NCBI GenBank assembly: GCA_049999725.1
Contig: JBNGIS010018588.1
Span: 1-27,222 of the forward strand
Length of the DNA: 27,222 nt
Direction of reading: 5' to 3'
Source of the DNA: Haplomitrium mnioides
Lineage: Eukaryota > Marchantiophyta > Haplomitriopsida > Calobryales
Position numbers and translations under genes: made by a program. The notes below the pieces were generated by a model, which saw nothing but the letters and a program-made list of their open reading frames with translations, was not told where the DNA came from and ran no database searches. Every line of letters begins with the position of its first letter. Position 1 is the stretch's first letter. Of the stretch, positions 19,540 to 27,222 are shown piece after piece.

Positions 19540-20560
19540 CAATGGATCAAGAGTTGCGTATCTTTGTTGTTTGGATCAAGCCCATTATGAACTTGAGAAA
19601 AGAGGGAGGAAAAAGTGTACCTACCTCAATGATAGATGATATTTTGAAGGAGTTTGAGGATGTGTTTCTAGAGGACTTGCCAAAGGTTTTACCAAAATGA
19701 TCGAGGAATACCCTTTCCGATTGAGTTGATACCATGAAGTACTCATTATAATCAACTTATATATCGATTATCACCACAAGAGCTCGAGGAGCTTCGAAAG
19801 GCATTGACGGATCTTCTTGAGAAGGATTTTATTCAACATAGTTCTTTGCTTTGGGGAGCTATGATATTTTTTGTACCAAAAAAAGATGGTGGATTTTGTC
19901 TTTGTACATATTATTAAGCCTTGAGTAATCAAATACTGAAGAATGCTTATATTATGCCTCATATTGATGATTTGTTGGATCAATTGAGTGGTGCGCGATT
20001 CTTTTCTAAGTTGAATCTTTGAAGTGGTTATTGGCGAATTCCTATCAAACCAAGTGATGTGTCAAAGGAAAATTTTCGTATAAGGTATGGGCATTTTGAG
20101 TAGAAGGTTCTTACATTTGGCCTTACTAATGCTTTGACAATATTCATGGATCAAATGCATTGATTTTTTAATAGTTTATTGGATAACTCATTGTTGGTGT
20201 TTTTGGAAGATATACTTATCTTTAATAAGAGTGAAGTTGAGCATCTCAAAGAAGTATTGCAAAGACTATGCAATTTGAAGTTTTATTGCAAGAAGCCTAA
20301 GTGTGAGTTTTAGAAGCAAGAGGTGACTTGCCTAGAACATAAAGTGTCTACGGAGGGCATCAAGATGGAGGAAGAGAAAATTAGGGCTATTAGAATGTGT
20401 TCAACACCAATTGATGTAAAAGATGTTCAAGCTTTCAATGGTTTGGCAAGTTTTTATTGAAGATTCACCCATTACTATGTTAGTATTGTTGCACCGCTCA
20501 TGGATCTGCTAGGCAAGGAGGCAAAGTTTTAATAGATGACCAAAGAGCAAGAGGCATTTC
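19540..20560 (+). pseudogene. pol: Reverse transcriptase domain of chromovirus
   Basis: Reads through stops as ELEELRKALTDLLEKDFIQ, SSLLWGAMIFFVPKKDGGF, then AYIMPHIDDLLDQLSGARFF, GYWRIPIKPSDVSK, and the active-site region [11 protein letters not shown] at about 20194-20220. In living gypsy elements the last is VFLDDILIF or VYLDDILI; here the first Asp is Glu. The thumb region (KCEF, GIKMEEEKI, FNGLASFY) follows. At least eight in-frame stops. Confidence 0.9.
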
Positions 20561-20599
20561 AACAACTCAAAGATGTAGTGTCTTCTTATCCAATTTTAT

Positions 20600-20979
20600 A
20601 ACTATACGATAAAAAACCACGTTGTATAGTTGATTTTGATGCCTCTCATTTTGCTATTGGAGTAGTGTTACAAAGACAGTTTAAGAATGGACTTCATCCG
20701 ATTGCCTTCATGTCACATCGACTAAATGAAGCAGAGAGAACTTATTCTGCAAGGGATAAATAGCAATTGGCGATGCTTTATGCTACCAAAATTTGGAGAA
20801 ACTATCTTTTAGGAAAGCATATACTTATACGCACCGATCACAAACCCTTACTGCAATCAATTCACTTAGAAAATATGACAAGTCGTCATCATCAATGGGA
20901 ATATCAACTACAACTCTTTGATATCAAGTTGGAGTACAAGCGGAGAAGGTTCTATACCATTCTTCATGCATTGTCATGA
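20600..20979 (+). pseudogene. pol: RNase H domain of chromovirus
   Basis: DFDASHFAIGVVLQRQ, PIAFMSHRLNEAERTYSARD, then after one stop QLAMLYATKIWRNYLLGKHI and RTDHKPLLQSI. The D-A-S, E and T-D-H landmarks are all present. It ends with a HHQWEYQLQLFDIKLEYK tether. Confidence 0.9.
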
Positions 20980-21059
20980 AGACCGGATCATCGACTAAAT
21001 ATATTGGAGGTTGCAAATATTAGTATGTTGCATCTTATTGAAGCAACTAGTGATGGTTG

Positions 21060-21830
21060 TTGACAAAAGTTACATGAAGATGCTTTCTTTAATCTTGTTA
21101 AAGCATGGTTGATGGTCAAAGATAGTAAGTATCATGCTTTTCCTATTTGGGATGGTATTCTCTATCAAGGCCATCAAATATATGTTTCAGAAGATGATGC
21201 GATTCAAATAGCCCATTTACAAGAAGCATATGACATTCCAATCTCTAGGCATCTCGAGGTAGACAAGATTATGGAGTTGCTTCAATGCACTTGGTGGGGG
21301 CTAAACCTAGCTTGAGATGCTCATGGTTTTGTTTGTTTTTTGTGAAATTTGTTAGCAAAAGAAGGCTTTAAATCAAAAACCAGTTGGCTTTCTTCAACCA
21401 CTACCAATTCTTACTGCTCGATGGGAAAATGTAAGTTTAGATCTTGTCACTTTGCTTCCAACGACGCCTCGTGAGTTTACATCCATTGTGGTGTTTATAG
21501 ATAAGCTAAGCAAACAAATTCATCTAGCAACGACAATGGATATGGTGGATGCTCCACAATTGGCAAAGATTTACTTTGATACAGTCTTCCAAAATCATGG
21601 AATGCCAAAGGTACTAATATCTAATAGAGACCCATGATTCACTTTGAAGTTTTGGCAAGAGTTGTTCACACTTTTGGGTACCAAACTATCTATATCTACG
21701 GCTTATCATCCTCAAACAAATGGGCAAATTGAATGTGCAAATTGTATTGTAGAGGATATGCTTAGAGCACTTATCAATGTTCATCGTACAGATTGGGATA
21801 ATCTTTCTTAATTATGGTTAACATCCTCTT
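21060..21830 (+). pseudogene. pol: Integrase domain of chromovirus
   Basis: The N-terminal zinc region is degenerate (21109-21380: GILYQGHQIYVSEDDAIQIA, ISRHLEVDKIMELLQ). The core is at 21420-21800: PTTPREFTSIVVFIDKLSKQ, DTVFQNHGMPKVLISNRDP, LGTKLSISTAYHPQTNGQIE. The DDE residues at FIDKLSKQ and ISNRDP are visible, with the Glu after NGQ. Stops at 21635 and after 21808 break it. Confidence 0.88.
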
Positions 21831-22259
21831 GTTCATGATAGTTTGCTTTCTCCTTCCTCTTCCAATGTTCCAAGTCTTTCTACATTTTTGTCTCATTTAT
21901 CTTCCTCTTTGCAAGATGCCAAAAACCATCTTGTTATTGCTCAAAATTAGCAAAACATTATGCCGATAAACATCATTGTGACTTTTCTTTTGTTTTAGGT
22001 GACCAAATTATGCTTTTTACTCATGAACTTTCTTTGTCTTTAGATACTCAAGTCCGTAAGTTATCTTCAGCTTGGATTGATCCTTTCTCAATTTCTCAAG
22101 TTATTTCTCTAGTTGGGTATAAAGTTGATCTTCCTTTCTATATGAAGATTCATGGTATATTCCATTTATCTAAACTTAAACATTTTGTTTCTAGTCCATA
22201 TTCTTTTTTGAATCGTGGTCAAATTCCTCCTCCACCTATTGTTCTCTATGATCATGAAG

Positions 22260-22450
22260 AATATAAGGTTGGCTGCATTTTGGCTAACTGAGTTCTTAAG
22301 CATAGGCAACATCCTCAAGTTCACTATAAAGTTTTGTAGAAGGGACATCCACTTCATGATGCTACTTGGAAACTGTGTTCTAATCTTGAGAATGCTCAAG
22401 AAGCTATTCGATTATTTGAATTTGTTGATCATAACGAGTATGTCATCGAT
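22260..22450 (+). pseudogene. pol: Chromodomain-like integrase C-terminus
   Basis: VGCILANxVLKHRQHPQVHYKVL then GHPLHDATWKLCSNLENAQE resembles the chromodomain at the end of chromovirus integrases (ILxxR...VKWKGxPxxEATWE). The aromatic W of KVLWKG is a stop here. It places the element in the chromovirus branch, which targets heterochromatin. The preceding open stretch 22010-22291 is the usual integrase C-terminal region (GDQIMLFTHELSL, KIHGIFHLSKLKHFV). Confidence 0.75.
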
Positions 22451-22451
22451 T

Positions 22452-22463
22452 AGAGGGCAGGGG
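22452..22463 (+). other. Polypurine tract
   Basis: AGAGGGCAGGGG, nearly pure purine, ends three bases before the 3' LTR at 22467. It primes plus-strand synthesis in LTR elements. Confidence 0.75.
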
Positions 22464-22466
22464 TTA

Positions 22467-22909
22467 TGTATTAATACAAGCATGATGTTGTGTTATTTAC
22501 AAGAAAATAGAGAGATTCTGAAGTGAAGGAAGTGGTAAAGGGTTATTTTTAAAGTTGAATTGAGATAATATTACTTGTCTTTGAAGTTACTTTTAGAGCT
22601 TTTAGGGTTGAAACTAGAAGTGACTTCTAAGTGAGCAAGGGTTGAAATTAGAAGTGACTGCCAAGTGATCAGTTCTAGGGTTGAAATTAGAAGTGACTTG
22701 TAAGTGAAAAAAGAGGGATGATATCTTCTTCTCTTGTATAAATAGAAGAGCTTCATAGCTCCACTCTTTATTGTACAGTTTCTCTCAAATCACTTGGGCT
22801 CTTTGGTTGCTTGGATTTTGCTTGCCTTATTGGCATTTGGTTGAAGAACTCTATTAGAGTTCATTATAAGTTCTTACTCATTTGGATATAGTTCTTGAGC
22901 TCTTTTACA
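22467..22909 (+). repeat. 3' LTR of the chromovirus, with internal triplication
   Basis: 443 bases, 79 longer than the 5' LTR. The excess is from a tandem repeat: gggttgaaa(c/t)tagaagtgac units start at about 22605, 22639 and 22678. TATA box TATAAATA at 22737-22744. Confidence 0.85.
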
Positions 22910-22978
22910 ATCCTTATTAGATGATAATGACAATGTTCAAGATCCAAATCTGTTTGTTGAAAACACAAAATGCATAGA

Positions 22979-22998
22979 TAAACCCTAAACCCTAAACC
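22979..22998 (+). repeat. Short interstitial telomere-type repeat
   Basis: taaaccctaaaccctaaacc, two and a half copies of the Arabidopsis-type telomere unit. It sits in the R1 transposase gene. At the same place L (about 1992-2030) has ordinary sequence coding for an acidic stretch, so the repeat replaces or is inserted into about 40 bases. Confidence 0.7.
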
Positions 22999-24021
22999 AA
23001 TGGCACCACTCAAACAATGAGTGATTTCTAATCAAGTTGGACCTTTGAACGAGATTGGGAGATCTTTTAGAAATCGAAATCATTTGCAAAAATCTTAAGA
23101 CGATAGTTTAGGAAATTATTCCAACAAAGATTCTCAATCAATCAAAATTTCAATGAAGCTTTTGCCAATGGCACAAGTTATTTTACAACAAAAATTCCTA
23201 ATGATCAAGATATTGATGAAGATTTTGTTTCGGCATGGTCCAGTTCTCCCAATCCTCAAGGTGGTCCACATCGATCAAAAACTTATTTCAAAAGAACGAA
23301 CAATGTTATCCATAATGCTCAAGATCTCTAAGATAATGAACTAACTCTATTGGTTGGATTTGCCTATGGACCAAATCAATCAACTAGATATAAGAATTCT
23401 TTGTCTAGGCTAAAACTCAAACGAGTAAACACTTTGCTTGAAAATTCTTTGTCGAAAGTCCATTATGACGAGAGCTTTGTGAAGAAAAAGCTCGATCTAA
23501 CATCAACTTTGAAATTGAAGAGAGTTTCATGTTGTTGAAATAATTGTTTGTCGTTATGCAAGATAGATTTTCTTAAAAGTATGGGAGAAATGTATTTTTG
23601 ACAAAGCATGAAGAATTGAGATATCACATTGTAGTGGGGAATACCAAGAAAAGACTTCAATATTGACAATCAAATCACTTTGCCTAGCGGTATCATTTGT
23701 AGAAGAGCCTTCAAATTAATATTATCAATAAGGAATGATAGAATTGAAAGAAATCAAAATCTCAAAAACGCAGATCCTAGAGGCATTTTTGGAAATAAAG
23801 AAATATCTACTAAAGAAGTATTTGTGCGTGAATGGATGGAGAGTTTTTTTCAAGGACAATGAGAGAGAATGCCTACTCACAAAGTTTATAACTTGCTAAA
23901 AAATTTTACAAAATGAGAAGTTTATGACTACTACACAACTAATTTGAAAGAGAAAAATCTCAGTTGCATTTTTAGTTTTTTGGGTTTTACAAAATGTTGA
24001 GGAACTCATTTTCCAAATGTT

Positions 24022-24125
24022 AAAATTCCAAAATGTAATAGATTTGCTGTTTGTAAAACTTGCAAAGAAATAAAATCATTGCAAGAAAAATCTGTCTTGG
24101 AGTCCGACAAAGGTAACAAATTTCT
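24022..24125 (+). other. Zinc-finger-like block of transposase, copy R1
   Basis: Encodes KIPKCNRFAVCKTCKEIKSL followed by QEKSVLESDKGNKF, with the C-x4-5-C-x2-C spacing that precedes the catalytic core in this family. L keeps the same block at 851-1010 (KTPKCDRFVVCKTCEEIKSL). The conservation between copies shows it was coding. Confidence 0.6.
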
Positions 24126-24489
24126 TTTCTTTTGAAACCTACGGTTATTATGATGTTCTCTTTACAAGAAACAAAGCTTTTATCAAGAGATATCATGATT
24201 TGTCAACTTAGTTCAATAGAATATTGGTTATGTTAAGTTGTTTCACAAACAAAGTTGGAGTGATAGAAACCTTAGCAACTAGAGTTATGAGAATAGGCTC
24301 TATGATTGCATAAGGTCTATTGCTTTTAGTTTGAGTCCAAAGCATGTTGAGAGTGAAATAAAGCAAGAAAATTGTCCTATTTGTTGGTTGTGACCTTAGG
24401 CTTGCACCGGGTTTTACTATTGTTGCTTTCAATCCAAAGCCTTTTGCTATATAAACAATGTCAAGAATTGTATATGTTGTTTCCAAACC

Positions 24490-24640
24490 CTATGCGTGCA
24501 TAGGTTTTGTTCTTATTTCTTTCAAATCCAATTGTGAAAACAGTCAAAGCAAACAAAGATAGTGATGTTGTTGCTTTTGATTCTATGACCGCATACAACT
24601 AGGTATTGTTTTTTGAATCCTGTGCAAGCATAGAGTCCAA
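24490..24640. repeat. Palindrome array in R1 transposase gene, downstream set
   Basis: Degenerate units include aaccctatgcgtgcataggt (24486-24505), gattctatgaccgcatacaa (24579-24598) and gaatcctgtgcaagcataga (24615-24634). Matches the L array at 300-530, though L's units have GAATTC-like flanks. Confidence 0.65.
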
Positions 24641-25224
24641 GCCACCATTGAAATTGAAGTTCTAAATTGTGATACGAAAGACGCAAATCTTGTTTTTTTC
24701 CTCTACAAACTTTTGCTTATTTCAAGTCAAAGGCAGGCACTTATTATGAATGTTATTCAAATTCTCCTATATTTAAATAGTCTAAAGTACATTTTTAATC
24801 TTTCTAAAAAATTTCACCTCCTCTAATCTAAACATTTGTTAAAGCTGATTTGAATATTTTTAGTATTTGAGGTTATCTTTTGAAATTCGAAACATTAAGA
24901 CCTTTTTTTTGAACTATTTTTTATCTCTTTGGTGCTTAAATTTTGTGATGATACACTCCAATATAATTGCCAATTGTTTCTTCATGATGACCAATAAATA
25001 AAAAAAGAACAAAACTTGCAAACCATTGAAGAAAATGTTATGCTGACGATCAAAATTACTTAAGAATTGTGATGGATGAAATGGATCAAAAGAAAACAAC
25101 CATTCTATCTTAGCCTTTGCCACCAAAAAACATTGATAAAGATTGTTTGGTGGGTGTGCATGTTGTTGGTACCTAAATATTCAATCATGGTCTTTCTTCA
25201 AGGGTCTTTTTAACCTACAGAAAC

Positions 25225-25467
25225 TTGAGAAGTGACTCTAATTTGGCAGTTACAATGCTCAATAGAATATTTTATGACTTTCAAAGGCCTTGGCTCCCAC
25301 TTTATATCTTCAGTTGGACAATACAACACAAGAGAAGAAGAATTCCATCTTATTTTGATATCTTAGTCTTTTTATTGCCAAGAATGTTTTTCAAAAAATC
25401 AAGGTGGGATTTCTCATGGTTGGCCATACTCATGATCAAATCGATCAAATGTTCAAAAAATTCTTGA
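25225..25467 (+). other. Transposase catalytic-core remnant (LQLDN ... VGHTH), copy R1
   Basis: An 80-codon open frame starts with SDSNLAVTMLNRIFYD. By the end the meaningful frame is shifted: LQLDNTTQEKKN at 25308-25343 and VGFLMVGHTHDQIDQMF at 25404-25454, so at least one frameshift lies near 25300. These two motifs are the signature of the transposase-like family. No second copy lies in the window, since L is cut by the left edge. Confidence 0.7.
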
Positions 25468-26552
25468 AACGTTTGTAACGTGTCATAGTTTTCACGATTA
25501 CAAATCTTAGCAAGATGTTATAATTGTCCTATAATCCTAAACCACAAGCAACTCTTTTGATGGAAACTTGGGATTTTGAAAATTTTATACAAAAAAGTCC
25601 TTCTCTAGTTCAAAGAAATCATGATATTACCTTTGATCAACAATTCAAGTTCAAGTTGAGTGATTTGGAGGCAAAGATTTGAAGCAAACAATTTTCAACA
25701 CATGAATTTTGGTTATGTCTAGATGGTATTTGTCAATAAAGGACAACATAAGTGAAAATTGTTGCAAGTTCTTTGCAGATTTTGATATTCAATGGTGAAC
25801 TGACTTTTTCTTACCCAACAAGAGATTGGACTTACATCCTTGAAAAAAAAAAGACAAAGAATCGAAGCAAAATTCACCTTTCCACTTTCACAACTGGCAA
25901 ATACTTGTAATAATTCTCAAAATGTTTGTCGATGTTTTTAATTTGATGCTCAATAGACAAAGGAAGTTGTTCCAATAGAACATATATTTTCTATACGTTG
26001 AGCAATCTACGATGGAGTATCTAAGCCGCAAGAAGGTACTGTTTCATATAACACCAAATACAAGCATAAATTTGGAAACCTACACGCGGTGAAAGCTAGA
26101 ATGTTTTTTTGTGTTGTTGCATCACTCAATCCAAAATCTAGACCATTTTGAATTGCCAAAGTCTCCAAAGTTTTGTCATTTGATGAGGAAAGACCTTCCA
26201 ACCCAAAATGAGTACATGTTCAATGGTTTGTTTGCAAGGTTGATGATGCATTTTTTAGACAATACTTTTAGAAAACAATAGCAGAAACATAAGGAAAATA
26301 CAAATTCAAGGTTATATATTGATTTACTTGATGTAACACAACTCACAATTTTGTCTTTTGATTTTCTTCTCACTAAAAAAAACCATTCTAGCTATTATTA
26401 AATCAAATCTATTTGAGTACAAAAGATAGAAAGCAATAAAACCTAATGTGTTTGAAAGAGATTCAATCAATCTTTTCAACATTGAAGCAGACTGTGTTAA
26501 TCTTGATGAATCTTCTGAAGCTGAATCCAAAGAAGTCGACACAAAGAACTAA

Positions 26553-26908
26553 AGTCATTTAGGAACCTCATTTTTTATGGTGTATTTTTAATTTACATTT
26601 TTATTTAAGTTTATTATACTATATAGCATATGAGAATGTTATCAAGAAATTTCTTGACTTTATATACCACGTTGAACTTTTTAGTGTAAACTATTCCAAG
26701 TTCATTTTTATCTTTTGTGAATGAAACTTAAACATTTAATTATCATTTTCTTTTGGCTTGTGAGATATTTTTTGATCCAAAATATAGCTATATTCTTTCC
26801 TTCTTTATTATTTGCTAGAAGAGTGTAATGTTTTGGCATTGCTGAAGCGTCTGCCTAAATTGACTACTTATTCTTTTGCTTGTAAGGACTTTAATGTAAA
26901 ACTTGAAA
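26553..26908 (+). other. 3' region of R1 transposase gene
   Basis: No gene seen; AT-rich sequence following the transposase stop codon and leading to the degenerate terminal repeat. No clear polyadenylation signal stands out. Confidence 0.5.
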
Positions 26909-26944
26909 CCTGTAGCGCACTTTAACTTTGATGTAGAGCATTTT
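26909..26944 (-). repeat. Degenerate inverted terminal repeat, R1 transposase-side end
   Basis: cctgtagcgcactttaactt then tgatgtagagcatttt resembles the reverse complement of the common terminus: two GTAG blocks 21 bases apart (20 in the consensus), each followed by c/a-g, ending in TTTT. Only a modest match, so the true end of R1 could lie elsewhere between 26553 and 27118. Confidence 0.4.
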
Positions 26945-27118
26945 ACCCTTTTTTACTTTTAGATTCCAATTCAGTTGACGGAATCTTAAGCATGCCTAGA
27001 GTTCATTGTGGAAAACACAGTCTTAAGTACATCTAGATGTGGATCTAGAAGTCTGAACCCTATGCGCGCATAGACCTTGATGCACAAGTCGAAACCTCAA
27101 GCACACAAAGACTCTATT
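26945..27118. other. Spacer with one palindrome
   Basis: No gene seen. A single AACCC-type palindrome, gaaccctatgcgcgcatagac at about 27056-27076, has an almost intact GCGCGC core. It may be remnant of another transposon copy into which R1 inserted. Confidence 0.5.
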
Positions 27119-27156
27119 AACAGCCGCTACTTTGAACCAAGAACAGGCTACTCAGA
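27119..27156 (+). repeat. Terminal repeat of a further transposon copy, running off the window
   Basis: aacagccgctactttgaacc then aagaacaggctactcag is the cleanest example of the common terminus. It has the same orientation as 9103 and 12367, so the element body would lie to the right. Beyond it (27157-27222) only a T tract and AT-rich sequence are visible, not clearly alignable with the other 3' regions. Confidence 0.6.
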
Positions 27157-27222
27157 ACAGGAACTTTTTTTTTTTGGGAAAAATTGTGATTTTTCATATC
27201 AAAAAACATCAAAAACGAGGAA

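Larger units (their letters stand above)
18086..22909 (+). mobile_element. Decayed Ty3/gypsy chromovirus LTR retrotransposon
   Basis: Complete in structure: 5' LTR 18086-18449, primer-binding site 18451-18462, gag, protease, reverse transcriptase, RNase H, integrase, chromodomain-like C-terminus, polypurine tract, 3' LTR 22467-22909. The domain order (integrase after RNase H) is that of Ty3/gypsy. It sits in the R1 transposase gene; L has the uninterrupted site at about 2085-2110. Flanks are gtctt on the left and atcct on the right, so a clean target duplication is no longer evident. Both LTRs start TGTA and end TTACA or TTTACA. Many in-frame stops; not autonomous. Confidence 0.9.
17582..26552 (+). 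pseudogene. DUF7869-type transposase-like pseudogene, copy R1, split by LTR retrotransposon
   Basis: Would encode the element's transposase. The ATG seen in L is TTG here (17582-17584). Blocks in order: basic N-terminus ARVLKGKKKLEF; array 17805-17960; a Ser/Asp-rich region interrupted at 18086 by the retrotransposon and resuming at 22910; 23350-23538; RRAFKLILSIRNDRIE at 23695-23745; WMESFFQ; and IPKCNRFAVCKTCKE at 24025-24069, zinc-finger-like. A degenerate core follows. Then SDSNLAVTMLNRI (25231), LQLDNTTQEKKN (25308-25343) and VGFLMVGHTHDQIDQMF (25404-25454), all hallmarks of this transposase-like family. Next is ETWDFENFIQ, and an acidic C-terminus ending TAA 26550-26552. The Asp of LQLDN is a candidate catalytic residue. 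Stops and frameshifts are many. Family naming is from recall; the motifs are read directly. Confidence 0.7.
12367..26944 (-). mobile_element. Two-gene DNA transposon, copy R1, split by an LTR retrotransposon
   Basis: The only copy with both ends in the window, though the right end is weak. It has a terminus at 12367, 3' region, methyltransferase pseudogene (17261 to 13231), promoter, and transposase pseudogene (17582-26552). A degenerate inverted terminal repeat is at about 26909-26944. Subtracting the retrotransposon (18086-22909), the element is about 9.75 kb. It aligns in inverted orientation with L over L's whole visible length (about 7.6 kb against 7.8 kb). The sign follows the methyltransferase gene. 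Confidence 0.7.

Noticed and set aside
26007-26542. Three minus-strand open frames at 26007-26542
   Set aside because: They are opposite the C-terminal part of the R1 transposase gene, whose plus-strand ending (acidic tail then TAA at 26552) fits the family better.

Overview
This looks like AT-rich, non-coding-dense nuclear DNA of a land plant. The support is a Ty3/gypsy chromovirus primed by initiator-Met tRNA (primer site TGGTATCAAAGC), a short run of the plant telomere unit (CCCTAAA), TATA-box promoters, GT/AG introns and pervasive decay of mobile DNA. I cannot name the species. I see no intact host gene, rRNA, tRNA or CRISPR array.

Almost the whole window is built from copies of one large DNA transposon, named here L, R1, R2 and R3, plus one LTR retrotransposon. 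The complete unit has two divergent genes with a shared promoter between them. One is a transposase-like gene, recalled to match the widespread DUF7869-type RNase H-fold family: zinc-finger-like region, LQLDNT and VGHTHDQID motifs. The other encodes a ParB/Srx-like domain (GGNHNVAARQ), a Lys- and Ser-rich linker, and a beta-class N4-cytosine/N6-adenine DNA methyltransferase (motif IV DIPYGYN before motif I VLDLCSGxGT). Introns at matching places in the copies carry arrays of near-perfect palindromes with a GCGC core. All gene copies are broken by stops, frameshifts or truncation.

Layout: 1-7617 is copy L (transposase leftward, off the window edge; methyltransferase gene rightward, 3016-6733; terminus at 7617). 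7618-9102 is fragment R3 (minus). 9103-12366 is fragment R2 (minus). 12367-about 26944 is copy R1 in the opposite orientation to L (methyltransferase gene 17261 down to 13231; transposase gene 17582-26552). 18086-22909 is a decayed Ty3/gypsy chromovirus inserted in the R1 transposase gene. 26945-27118 is short flanking DNA with one palindrome. At 27119 another transposon terminus begins and runs off the window.

L and R1 form a very large imperfect inverted repeat around R3 and R2. L, R2 and R1 each abut or interrupt the methyltransferase gene of an older copy, so this is a nest of self-insertions. By inference, the intact element would have coupled a transposase with a DNA-modifying enzyme carrying a ParB-like domain, with the palindrome arrays as a possible target. 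Such a combination in a plant transposon is the notable content of the window.
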